This document shows, one piece after another, positions 46,527 to 56,854 of a stretch of DNA of 64,000 bases. The DNA lies in contig OX344763.1 in NCBI GenBank assembly GCA_947034895.1, positions 67,041,093-67,105,092 on the forward strand. Reading direction: 5' to 3'. The notes beneath the pieces were generated by a model. That model was not told the origin of the DNA, did no database searches, and was given only the letters and a program-made list of their open reading frames with translations. The translations under genes were made by a program, and so were the position numbers. Within the stretch, counting starts at the first letter, position 1. Each line of letters begins with the position of its first letter. The DNA is from Rhytidiadelphus loreus. Its lineage: Eukaryota > Streptophyta > Bryopsida > Hypnales > Hylocomiaceae.

Positions 46527-48026
46527 ACCGCACATCCAGTACCGTTGGAGTGCCCGATTCCCCTCATAGTTACCCATCCACAGCACTATTTCGAGTCCCT
46601 CCCCGACTAGCAATTCAGTAGACACCGGAATAACGAAAGACACATTCGCTACGCTATGAGACAGAGACTTGCAAATCCCTTTCATGCCTTGAACTGTATG
46701 TGAAGCAACAGCCTCTTTTGGGCATGGCACAAGCAACTCATCCATGCCCATCTTAAAAGTTTTATCTACGAATTCAGAAGCGTTCTGTTGGGATTGATCC
46801 GTATTTGTGAAGTCCTCGCCAATGTTCTGCTCCTCGTCAGATTCTTCCGAGAGCAACAGAAGGGAGCGGGGGTTCACAGGTGAACCGTTCTTTGCCAACT
46901 TTCCGCACCTGCCTCCGACATCAATCTCTGGACTTTTCACATCGTGGTGAGTCGCCCTAAGTTTACGTTTCCCCCGGTCTTGCTGCGGAACATTTCTGTT
47001 CTCCTCCCGAACGTCCACCCAAACGGGGTCCCAGTGGTCCTGACGCGTCACGGCAGGCAATGTCAAAATCGCCCTTGAACCCGGAACTGCCTTCGCAGTC
47101 TTCAATGTCTTCCCAAAACTTTCCAGTGTTTTGGGGGGGACAAATGGCAGAACTGGTTCTGGAAAAAGATGGCCAGGGCGCCGGATTGTACACTCTTGAG
47201 GAGTCCTTTTGGTAATGCTTGGAGAAGTAGGTAAAGGTGCAGTAGGGGTGCTCGGCGGGGAAACATTGATATGCGCTTCTCCAGGCGTATGGACATCCTC
47301 TTCATTCTGCACGGACCCCTTCAATCCATGCTGTGACTCGTTAGGACTCTGCGCCACCCCTCGGGACTTCTCTATCACGTCTCCTGCATTCACAGACGAT
47401 GGACTTATGAAACATTGAGTGTTGACGTCGCGGACAACCTTTGAAGTGATGTGAACAGCGTTTCCCCGAAACACAAACTCAAAAATTCTGCCCTTTGCAA
47501 TGCCCTTGTCTGGATAAGGGAGAAGTCACAAGGGGTTGCCTACGGAATCCTTCACTGTTGGACACGATGAAGTCCAACGATGATGATTTAGTCGCCTCTT
47601 GTTGGGGAACGACATATCCAGACAATGCACACACTTCAAGTAATACATGGTCGGATTTCCGGGGATCTGCTTGTTCGTGTATGCTTGTGTAACACACTCC
47701 TCTAGGAGTCTTTTAAATACTTCCTTTGTGCCGTAGTTGACCTCAATTCTGATCCCGTCTAATTTTACATACTTCTAGAATGATGAACGGCGATCTTCGA
47801 TTGGTACGTCCACCCCGGGTTTAGGGTCTACTTGAACCACATGCAATACAAATAGTGCATGTCAGCAATACTCTGGATGCAAGGACTACAGCACAACCAA
47901 CGCTTAAAGAAGCATGAAACTATGAAGTTTGTAATGAAAGCTTACCGGAGAGCTGGTTGACCCCAATGGAGCGCCACCTGACTCGGCAGCAGCTCGAAAC
48001 TCTGCAGAAGAATTCTTCTTTCCCAT
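46392..48026 (-). pseudogene. Zinc-finger protein with Ser/Pro-rich tail, two in-frame stops
   Basis: ATG at 48026 gives MGKKNSSAEFRAAAESGGAP and a donor CCG|GTAAGC after 27 codons. The downstream frame begins near 47831 (VDPKPGVDVPIED), but its acceptor reads TTCAA|GTA rather than TTCAG. The frame continues through RSSF-TAG-KYVKLDGIRIEV (TAG at 47775), LKCVHCLDMSFPNKRRLNHH then WTSSCP (C2H2-like spacing), a TGA at 47526, and about 300 Ser/Pro/Glu-rich residues to 46392. Long single frame, balanced composition and a plausible finger argue for a former gene. The last 45 codons overlap the AT-hook gene on the other strand, so the true C-terminus may be earlier. Function beyond nucleic-acid binding is not inferable. 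Confidence 0.5.
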
Positions 48027-49630
48027 ATCGCAGCAGTAATGAACCTTAAAACCCACTTCCGCAGTTCGAAACTAATTTCTCCAACCTATTTGCTCCCCCC
48101 AACGAAACATTGGAAAATAATAGTAGTACCGGTTAGGGAACTCGAACTATACCCTACAACGGACATGTATGTGTCTTCGTTAGTTCCCGCTTTAGCGTGA
48201 CATACCTAAACAAATTCCATACAACAGAGTTTAGAGAAGACAATTCCTAGAACGCCACAACGCTGAACCCTAACCCTCGACAAGCCAATTACATGAAGCG
48301 CCTTTCACTATGGCTCACCTTTCCCCACCGCTCATTTCTGTTGTATTTTGGTTAAGTAAGGTAAGTTTGCATGCGGAATTTTAAGTTCACAGCGTCCTAC
48401 ATCGGACGCGTTCAATTCAAGCTACAGTTCTTAAAAAATGAAAAAAACATTGCGTCTCTTTTCGAATGCCGAGCAATCGCTCGGAGAACGTACGCGCCCG
48501 CTCAGCTAAGGACCATAAACATTGACGGGGCCTCCCTCCAAGGTCACAAAAGTAAGAAAATTGCCAAAAAAGGAAGAGGAGATGGACTTGCTAGAATGAA
48601 ACGCAGGTACGTTGGACGATCCGTAGCAAATGGAAGCCAGCTTCGTTAACCATCCCACCACATAGCAGGCCGCTCCAATAAATCCTCCACTCACTAAAAC
48701 GTCGCAAGTCAAATGATTACGCGGTCTTTCGACAAGGACAATCTGAAGTTCGCTCGAGTGCGCCCGGAACCCTAAACCGGAACTGCAGCAACCACACACA
48801 CAACAAAGCCATTACCAGAAGGCGGGAGGCACAGTCTCGAAGCAGAAGCGCACATGTATGCAAAGGCTGCGTGTCATATTGTGATTGGCGTTAATTCCAA
48901 TTTCGGCCCGCTAGATTGCCAGAATCATTGTGCGAAGCGGTGGCACATTTTTCTCTCGTGCTGGCACGTCAAATGCCCAAGATTTTGCCACAAACCTCTA
49001 CATCATCTGTACATGGAGACAACCGCACAATTAAAAAACATATCCGGCTTCTTTCGTTTGCGTAGAGTACAACTTGTCACGTTTGTGAGCTATGTGGCCA
49101 TCACTTCTAACACGACTGCATGTGTTTTGTATTTTCAAGAATGTACCCTGAATGTTACATGGATGAAGTCCTACTACGGTATGGCTAATGATGATGTTAT
49201 GATTACGACATGATAGCCTCAACGAAGGTTCATAATAACAGCAGCTAAAGAAATGTCACATTCCACATTGTGAAGGAGGCGTACACCCCTCCTTGAATTG
49301 CCTTCGCCCTAAAGCCGAAAGTAAATAAATGAAAAAATGGAAGTGCCGGGTCTCTGAAACAGTGTGTTGAGTGAAGGTGAAACACTATTACACATGCCGT
49401 ACGACAAAACACGACCGACGCCGGATAGCCTAAGGACAGTGAGGCCTTCCGTCTTTGTGTACCCAAGAATTTGATACCTGTACAAAGGGAGAGTTCCTTT
49501 ACTTCGGTGGAATGTCGTACAAAGACATATACATAAAGCAAAAATACATATGACCCTAAACAAGAGAACTAACATGCGGATGTAGTTGAAGACTCACCCG
49601 CACTCTTCTCACCAGGGTTGACGAATTGCA
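48027..49630. other. No gene recognised
   Basis: Balanced composition and several short open frames, but none shows family motifs. Contains a telobox-like CTGAACCCTAACCCT at about 48262-48276, upstream of the zinc-finger gene start. Confidence 0.45.
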
Positions 49631-49635
49631 ACGTC

Positions 49636-49742
49636 CAGCCCAAAATTGCGTCCAAAAAGCGGACGTCCAGACGCGAGGACGTCCGAACGTGGCAGACGCG
49701 GGGGACGTTGGGTAAAATGGAGCCGTCCGTCCGATTTACCTC
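49636..49742. repeat. GGACGTCC/GTCCGA-rich cluster 1
   Basis: Within about 105 bp: GCGTCC, GCGGACGTCC, GACGCGAGGACGTCCGAACG, GGGGACG, GCCGTCCGTCCGA. It resembles the clusters at 56.2, 60.4 and 62.0 kb and is GC-rich in an AT-rich setting. A subterminal repeat of a DNA transposon is the likeliest reading. Confidence 0.5.
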
Positions 49743-50169
49743 GGAACGCTATATTCACTATTTTGGGAGTTTTCTAGAGAATTGAGAGTTTAATTCTAAG
49801 GCATTAGAATGTCTCGAAGCAAATTAATCGTCAACAAACACATAGAAATTAATCAATGGGAATGAAAACTATGTTCCCATAGAAGATTTAGAAATAATTT
49901 ACTCAAAATTTTGCGCATTGCATCTCTATTAGCAAAGAAATTCATATCATTTACACATATTTGCTTTGCTGTGTGTGCAATATATACTCCTCTATATAAT
50001 TACAAGTGTAGGATCCAAGTAATGAATGCGTGATAATAGCAACCCCTTGGATACACCTAATTAAGTCAACAGTGGACTAGAACTCACAGAGACAAGCCTG
50101 AAAATCATGTAACAGAAATATACATATACTAAGCACAACTATCAACTACACAACGTACTCTTCATCTTT

Positions 50170-50784
50170 TCAAGGGCCCTCAAAATTGTACCCCCCACGG
50201 ACACCTGCACCGTCTTGACGCATGTGCTCTCTTTTTTGTGCTTGTAGCGACCTCCGCTCCCAAGAGTCCGACGTAGGAGTGGAGGACTGAGTATTGGATG
50301 ACCTATCGGCTTTTCTCTTTAATATTCCTGATTGAAACAATGCACGGCAACATGGAAGCAGAGGTCGAACAATAGCGGGTTCGATTTTTTTTCCTGCATG
50401 CAAGTCATTTGGCGTATGGGATTTCACTTTCGGTGTACACATCAAATAATTAGCATCTCCGTAGAGCTTCCTTTGCGTCCCTTTCTCAGAAATAGTTGGC
50501 GATGTTGACGAATCCCTGGCTACCCTAGAGCGCAGAGGAGATGGCGAGTAAGAAAATGGCAAGCGCGGCTTCTTATCAGGGGGACTATTTACCACACCGT
50601 TCTAGACGTGCTTGACAAAGAAGACCATGGTAGAATTAATAGTAGGAGCCGAGCAAAGGAAATTCCGTGTACTAAGTATGATATATTGTCCATGGTCTAG
50701 AATGGAGTCCTCGGACGCTTGACACAGGAAATCCCATCTTGCCTAGATCTTGTAGACGCGTTTCTAATCTGACAGAAAACAAGA
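50170..50784 (-). pseudogene. Coding-like remnant, Ser/Pro/Lys-rich, unknown
   Basis: The minus strand from 50595 to 50170 is open for about 140 residues (KKPRLPFSYSPSPLRSRVAR near its start, basic throughout). Upstream, across a TAG, another open stretch (LETRLQDLGKMGFPVSSVRG) lies at 50784-50700. It resembles a basic, disordered nuclear protein tail. It shares strand with the adjacent DUF7869-like copy, of which it may be a downstream part, but no family was recognised. Confidence 0.35.
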
Positions 50785-50914
50785 ACAAAATAAGCCATAG
50801 AACTTTCAATGCATCAGAAGTACAAAATGTTCTACATGAACTTCAGCCACAGCAATGAGCCGTTGAATTTTATAAAAAAACATTATCCCAAACTACATTT
50901 TAGCGCGAAGGGCG

Positions 50915-51823
50915 CTAAAATGCAACAGAGAAAAAAGACAAAACAAGCGGTTTACAAACGCTACAATTTCGTTGGACTCGAGCTGTATACCTACGCATGA
51001 CCATGCCGGTCACATATACAGGTAGCTTCATGCCATGAATATCCGCATGCCCATGCCCAATTATGCCGGTCATAGATACAGGTAGCTTCATGGGGCCATC
51101 AAATTCTTTATTCTTGTGAGAGAAGACCGGACAAGCGGTTTTAGCATGATCCATCTTGTCGTGTATGATGGTAAGACACTCATGCGGAGAGTTGAACGAC
51201 AAGTCTCGGTTTATGTAATACACATCCCTGTGTGCTCGAGTGACAGTGAGATGCTTATTCAACCTCCTTGACCACTTCATAGCAGTTTGAGAGCCATTGA
51301 TGGCACCCTTGATGAATTCATTATATTTGTCACAAATAGCACACCGAGCAAAATTATCCCCTAGCTTCTTCACATCAAACTCTGAAAACTTTGTGGACCT
51401 TACCTTGCTCAAGGTTGAAGTTGAAATCTCCTTCAAACCAAAAGCCGCATTGGTTTCATTGAGTTTCTGTAATTGGTCCTTCCATTGGAATGATGCCGGA
51501 AGAATCTTGGACAAATCCTTCTCACCTGCCTTCAAAGTTCGGGTACGATGTGGCATGTAATCAGCCTCCTTGTCTAAGATGCACTTCAAGGAAGCCGTGG
51601 CTTGTTGAGTATGTTCTCTAGGCTTCAACAATCATGTATTGCCGTGATCCCTTGCTTCCCGATCATCCTTCATGTATTTCAAGTATCGATAGAATGTAGA
51701 CTCAGCAACCTCTGCAATATGCATCTATGCGCGTAAACACACATTTATCTCTTCAATTGTCACCATCTTTCTTCGGCGTGAACCTTCATGAATATGTCTA
51801 TGCACATCAATTTTCATGAAAGT
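50915..51823 (-). pseudogene. DUF7869-like transposon protein, copy 2
   Basis: Read from 51823 on the minus strand: MKIDVHRHIHEGSRRRKMVT, TAG, IAEVAESTFYRYLKYMKDDR (HTH-like), TGA, then from 51631 an open 238-codon stretch. That stretch has EADYMPHRTRTL, FGLKEISTSTLSKVR, a Cys pair (CAICDKYNEF), HRDVYYINRD and IHDKMDHAKTACPVF followed by LPVSMTGIIGHGHADI. The IHDxMDxxK and GHGHAD signatures are reminiscent of the transposase-like DUF7869 family; the name is tentative. The 3' part carries a roughly 61-bp partial duplication (MKLPV-MTG block twice) and then ends in unrelated sequence. Paralogue of the 29.4-30.7 kb copy. Confidence 0.55.
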
Positions 51824-52046
51824 TTTGTGCTTGAAAGTTGAATTTCGATACATGCGTTCTTGGAAAGCTCAAATTTTCTCCCTAGGAAATGGCTAGACAC
51901 AATTCTTGCTGCAACACACTTTGCTAGACACCAAGTTAATTGACTCTTGCGATAGGAGCTCATTTGTTTTGACACTAGTCTCCCGAAGCGAGTTTCTGAC
52001 GGCACTAGCATATAGTCTTGCAGATGATGTAGAGGGCGGGTTTAAC

Positions 52047-52395
52047 TTTGAATGACCAAAGACGTTAAATCAAATGTTCGAGCAAGGACCGAACCCTATA
52101 TTTTAATGTCCAAAAAAATATTAAGTCATGAAATTTACGTAAAAAAAATGGAAACCAAGTTGTGCAAGTTGCAATTATTCATAGAGTCACAAATTCAAAA
52201 AATATGTAAATAATGGTCTCTTTGAATGACCAAAGACGTTAAATCAAATGTTCGGATTATGAACCTTGCTCTGTACTTCAGTGTCCAAAGAAATGGAATC
52301 TCATCAAATTCATGTAAAAGTAAATGGGAAACATGTTGTGCAAGTTGCAATTATTCATAGACTCAAGGATTCAGAAAAATATGTAATTAATAGTA
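52047..52395 (+). repeat. 174-bp tandem duplication
   Basis: TTTGAATGACCAAAGACGTT starts at 52047 and again at 52221; both copies carry GTTGTGCAAGTTGCAATTAT. Two copies, moderately diverged. Confidence 0.8.
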
Positions 52396-53719
52396 ACTTC
52401 AAAATTTATAGCTGATGTTTATAATTTTTGAATGTCGATTGTTCAAGAAGTACTAAAGTTTTCATTGGAGACATCTTAGACATGGCTCAAAATATACTGA
52501 TTTTTTTTATTTGACCCCAATGAACTTCTAAATTTCTTTAGCGGCCCACTTCACGGGCATGGTTTAGTGTCTTGCAAGAAAGAACATATAGAAAAATTAA
52601 AAAATAGTAAAAAAAGATTCAGAAGGTTCAAATTTGTTGTACTTTCAATTGCATGATGTTCTCAAAAAATGGAAAAAAAAATAGCCGAGTTCGGAAAGTA
52701 TATTAGAGTAGTGAATTTAAAGAGAAGATAAAATGCTAGTCCATAATTCTTCCAAATAAACTTGGCCCTTCATATATACAGAATTTGAGTCCACCCTATT
52801 TTTATTTTTCAATGCAGAATTTGATTCCACCCTTTTTTTAATTTTCAGAGAGATTTTGACTCTTAATTATGCTTAATTATGAATCCTAAATGGTTTTTAT
52901 TTTTCTACTATACAGTTATTACAAAGTGTCCATTGAAAAATATATATCAATCAAACTGACTATTTCTAGATAGGTAAGATGTTGTTCTTTAGGAATTACA
53001 TACCATTATTCCAAACTAGAGTGAATTGATTATAAAGAACTACCCAAAACTACGACTTCTTAGAATCTTAGATTATTTTGTTCCACAATGGCCTTCACAT
53101 ATACAAGATTGCATACACTTTAAAATATAATTCTAAACACATTTAAATAATGCATTAGATTGGGTTATGTGAATTTGAGGGCTGCGAGTTTCTATGCATT
53201 TTCCAAACGTTAGAAACTCCGCCACACAGAATGTTGATGTGGTCGAGAGATGATCACATCAACAATTATTAAAAAATTATTTTTTAAATATTTTTTTAAT
53301 CCAAAACATTTTATTTCTTAATATTTTTTATTTTTTATTTTAATACTTTCATTTTTAATAATTAGTCAACATAAATAGTCATTCACTTGCATAATTGTCA
53401 TTTATAATTGTACTAAATATTGAATGTGTGCCACCACGCGCAATGATTTCTAACTTATGATTGGCAATCCATTCTTAATTAGAGTGGTCTCCTAATCTCC
53501 TTGAATGCTCCTATTTTTGAAAAAATTCAAATTTTTAAAATTTTTCGTGCTCTTTCAATTCTTATTCATGACATTTGACATTTCATGCACCCAAAATACA
53601 ATGGAGTTCACCAAATGTGGAGTACATAAAGATGAAAAAAAAATATCTTGAATTCAATGTATTCATGATTATTTTCTAATTAAATTTACAACTTCAACAT
53701 TTAGATTGAACCGTAAAGT

Positions 53720-54160
53720 GAACCTTTTACAGATTTCTATACACTAAGCAACTTTTTGTTAAATGTGCCATGTGCTATAGTTAACAAATACTAAAGCCCA
53801 AAAGCTATGGGATATATTTAAAAAATGGAATTTAAAAAATATGTAGAAGTTTTTAATTAGTTGAAGATGTTGATGACATAGAAATCATACATTTACATTA
53901 TTTTTATGCATTTTTGTACGCAAGAGAACTTTTTGTAAAATGTGCCATGCGTTGTAGTTAACAAATAGTAAAGCCCAAAACCCATGGGATAAATTTTAAA
54001 AATGGAATGAAAAAAATATGTAAAAGTTCTAAATAAGTTGAACAATTACAATTCATGGAAATAATAAATTTATGGTATTTTCATGCATTTTTGAATGCAA
54101 AAGAAATTTTCATTTGTTGAGCCATGTGTTGTAGTTTATATTTAAAGCCCTAATCAAAAA
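53720..54160 (+). repeat. 177-bp tandem repeat, about 2.5 copies
   Basis: AATGTGCCATGTGCTATAGT near 53762 recurs as AATGTGCCATGCGTTGTAGT near 53939 and GAGCCATGTGTTGTAGTTTA near 54118; spacing 177 bp twice. AT-rich, non-coding, unrelated in sequence to the 178-bp satellite. Confidence 0.75.
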
Positions 54161-54793
54161 TTCAAAATCCATCAAGTGCATATATATATATGTTCTCTTT
54201 TAATTTATTTTATTTTATTTAAACTTTACAATTTCTAAAGAACAGCACATGGCATATGAAACTAGAATTTTTTGGGAGATAGAAAATTGCATACAAGTAG
54301 CATAAAATTAGTTTCCTCACCAAATTTTAATTTTTCTGTACTTTACAACTTCTACCTATTTCTTTTATTTTTTTCTTTTCAATTTCTCTTTTATTTTTTT
54401 GTCATTCATTTCTTATACTATAATAGTTATACATGGCTTAATGAAAGTCATAAAATTTCTCTAGCGTAGGGAAAGGGCCACTCCTGTTTATTATCCATGT
54501 TTTATGTCTGCAAAAAAGAATGACTCATGCCCTATATTTAAGAAATACTCATCAAACTCTATTTCATATAAAATGCAATAATTTTAAGAGGATGCAAAAT
54601 GCTTTGAATAAGTTACTAATACTTGAAGGATGTTGCATTCAGTACCACATAATTTCTTGGTCAATTATATTTTATATTTGTCATGTCGAAAAAGGGCATG
54701 AGTCATTTTATACATTTATAATAACCCAATATGGAAATTGAGTGTAATTTAAAATTTAGTGATGCAAAAGTATAATGAATTCACTTTAAATTC

Positions 54794-55864
54794 TTATGTA
54801 CAATTCCTAATGAATGACCAACTCATAAGATACAGTACGTCCTTTCCCCAATCTTTGAGCAACAAATTCAAGGCATGCACCACGCATCCTTGAAAAAAAA
54901 TGTGTGGATATTTGTTCGTTACCAAATTCCATGCTGCCGGATTCACTGGAGCATTGTCTGCGCTCACTTGCACCACATTCGTAGGACCCACCTGCTCTAT
55001 GAATTTTTCTAAAATAGTGGCCAAATATTGTGCTGTCTTTTCAACCCCATTGGTATCCACCGATCGAAAGAATTGCTCTCCCGCTGAAGATACAAGCATG
55101 GCATTGATTAGTGGACGATTTGTAACTGAGCTCCATCCATCAATGGACAATGTTGCTCCAAACTTCCGGACGCTGTCTTCAGTCCTTCTATGCACCTTCC
55201 CCACGACATTTGCCTTGGCTTGATCAAGCAATTTATGCCGTAGATCATGATATGATGGCGGAGTGTAGGACGTACCGTACTCGGAGGGTTTTTTCACTAC
55301 TTTTCTGAAAGCTACGTTTTGGGCCACTGAAAATGGTATATTTACCGCATAGAAGAAATTGGCCCACACTGCATTCAAATTCTGTTTTTTTGCTTCTTGA
55401 AAGCCATCCAAAAGCCTACTTTGTGTTGGAGGCCTACTGCTTGAGGCCCTGCGAATGTCACGTCCGCTACATGTTTGCATACTTGGGATTACTTTGGAAC
55501 CTCCCCCAACGACTTCTTCCGGTGTTGTACAAGAATCCTCTTGCGTAGAACGTGGCATGCCCCTCCCATTTGACATATCGCTTTCAACCATAGGCAAGTT
55601 GTTGCCATCCACATTTTCAGCAACAGGTCTTCGTAGAAATGCCCCATTGCATCGAAGAAATATAGTTCGAGTTTCCAATGACAATTTAGGACACAAACTC
55701 ACTCCCATATCACGAAAACCGGCCATCGATTCATATCCTAAGTGACTCAACATACGGCTCGTTTTCCTTGTAAACACGGAGTTGCAAGCCTTGCATTGTA
55801 TTTTACCCACCGACGGGACGACATACCAAGAGGCAAAATCCTTGCTCATGGTGACAAGTTCCAA
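54794..55864 (-). pseudogene. hAT-family transposase, N-terminal two thirds (BED-like finger plus DUF659)
   Basis: Open for 350 residues from an ATG at about 55849. Residues about 15-45 form a BED-like finger (WYVVPSVGKIQCKACNSVF then SHLGY). A Ser/Pro-rich linker follows; then from about residue 165 a DUF659 domain: VWANFFYAVNIPFSVAQN, SYTPPSYHDLRHKLLD, KFGATLSIDGWSSVTNRPLI (catalytic-core aspartate region), VSADNAPVNPAAWNLV and FFQGCVVHALNLLLKD. The usual insertion domain and hATC dimerisation domain are missing; the frame stops 15 residues after KDWGK in AT-rich DNA, so the gene is 3' truncated. Nuclear; would cut and paste DNA flanked by terminal repeats. No internal stop, so the surviving part is comparatively young. 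Confidence 0.88.
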
Positions 55865-56164
55865 ACTTGAACTTCTTCAAATTTGCAAGTTCTTGAAAAT
55901 GTAAACACAAGTGAACCAATGTTTAAAATTGGATGATAGGCTCGTGTACAAAGCCTTGAAATTCAAGGCTCCCCTTCCACCAAACGATACATTACTAAGC
56001 AAGGGACACAAAATAAATTGCAGCTCCTAGCCCTTGGAAATCGTAGTGTTCAGTGGATTTGGAGTGCTTTCATACGTCTTGTTTCTTCTACTTATACTTT
56101 GCAGCTCAATACAGGTGGTGTTGATTGTTATTCAGAAAGACGAATTTTAAAAACAGTACCAACG

Positions 56165-56275
56165 GACTCATTCTCCCCGGAATGGCCTGTCCGATTTGAC
56201 CATCCCGTCCGAACATTCTGTCGGATTTGGCCAAGCCGTCAGAATAGGCCGTCGGATCAGCCCGTCTGATCTTTT
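56165..56275. repeat. GTCCGA/TCGGAC-rich cluster 2
   Basis: GGCCTGTCCGATTTG, CCCGTCCGAAC, CTGTCGGATTTGG, GGCCGTCGGATCAGCCCGTC within 110 bp, starting about 300 bp upstream of the hAT start codon. Same word set as cluster 3. Confidence 0.6.
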
Positions 56276-56329
56276 ATGTGGATTCGGGACTTCTCGTAGT
56301 TCAGTTTCAAATAGAACTGTTTCACATTA

Positions 56330-56415
56330 CAACACAAGTGTCCAAGGCTTATCCAAACATTTGGACTTGCCTTCTTCCAATTGGGGAGGTCACGGGTTCA
56401 AATCCCGGCTCTTAT
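56330..56415 (+). repeat. tRNA-like (SINE head) fragment
   Basis: GGTCACGGGTTCAAATCCCG at about 56387-56406 is a tRNA T-arm with a consensus B box (GGTTCAAATCC). Upstream, TCCAAGGCTTATCC and GACTTGCCTTCTTCC roughly fill A-box and anticodon-arm positions, but no full cloverleaf or acceptor stem forms. Best read as the tRNA-derived head of a SINE or an old tRNA relic. Confidence 0.45.
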
Positions 56416-56854
56416 TAATACTTTCAAGCATGCTAGTTGTGCAAACCAATACTAACAAGTTTGTAGGTATTGATTAGAGCCTTTTGTGCCAAAAAATTTT
56501 GGAGTTCATATTTTTACGATGAAATAATGCTACAATGGAAAAAAACTACATATTCTATGAACAAATCATTATATCATAGCGAAAGAAGAAAAAAAAAACA
56601 TTTGACCAAACGATTCAACAAACTAGCATGAATTGAAACATCAATACATATCATGAACATTGAAATATAAATAAATAAATATATATATATATATGTATAT
56701 ATAAAAAGACATACATACGTAGATATTAAAGGCAAAACAAGACATGCCGTGATTACAATTATTTACTACTATTTTCTCCTCGTGACATTAAAACAAAAGT
56801 CTATCGAGTATAGAGTTCTATTTCTTCTATTGCAATAGACCTATTGGTCCATTT

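Larger units (their letters stand above)
51824..54790. other. AT-rich, repeat-bearing, no gene recognised
   Basis: Apart from two tandem repeats listed separately (52047-52395, 53720-54160) nothing could be supported. Open frames are short and Phe/Lys/Asn-rich. Confidence 0.5.

Noticed and set aside
48371..48649. 92-codon basic frame
   Set aside because: No motif, no splice support and no similarity to neighbouring genes; composition does not differ from flanks.
56330..56415. A functional tRNA gene
   Set aside because: Only the T-arm is convincing; acceptor and D arms do not pair.
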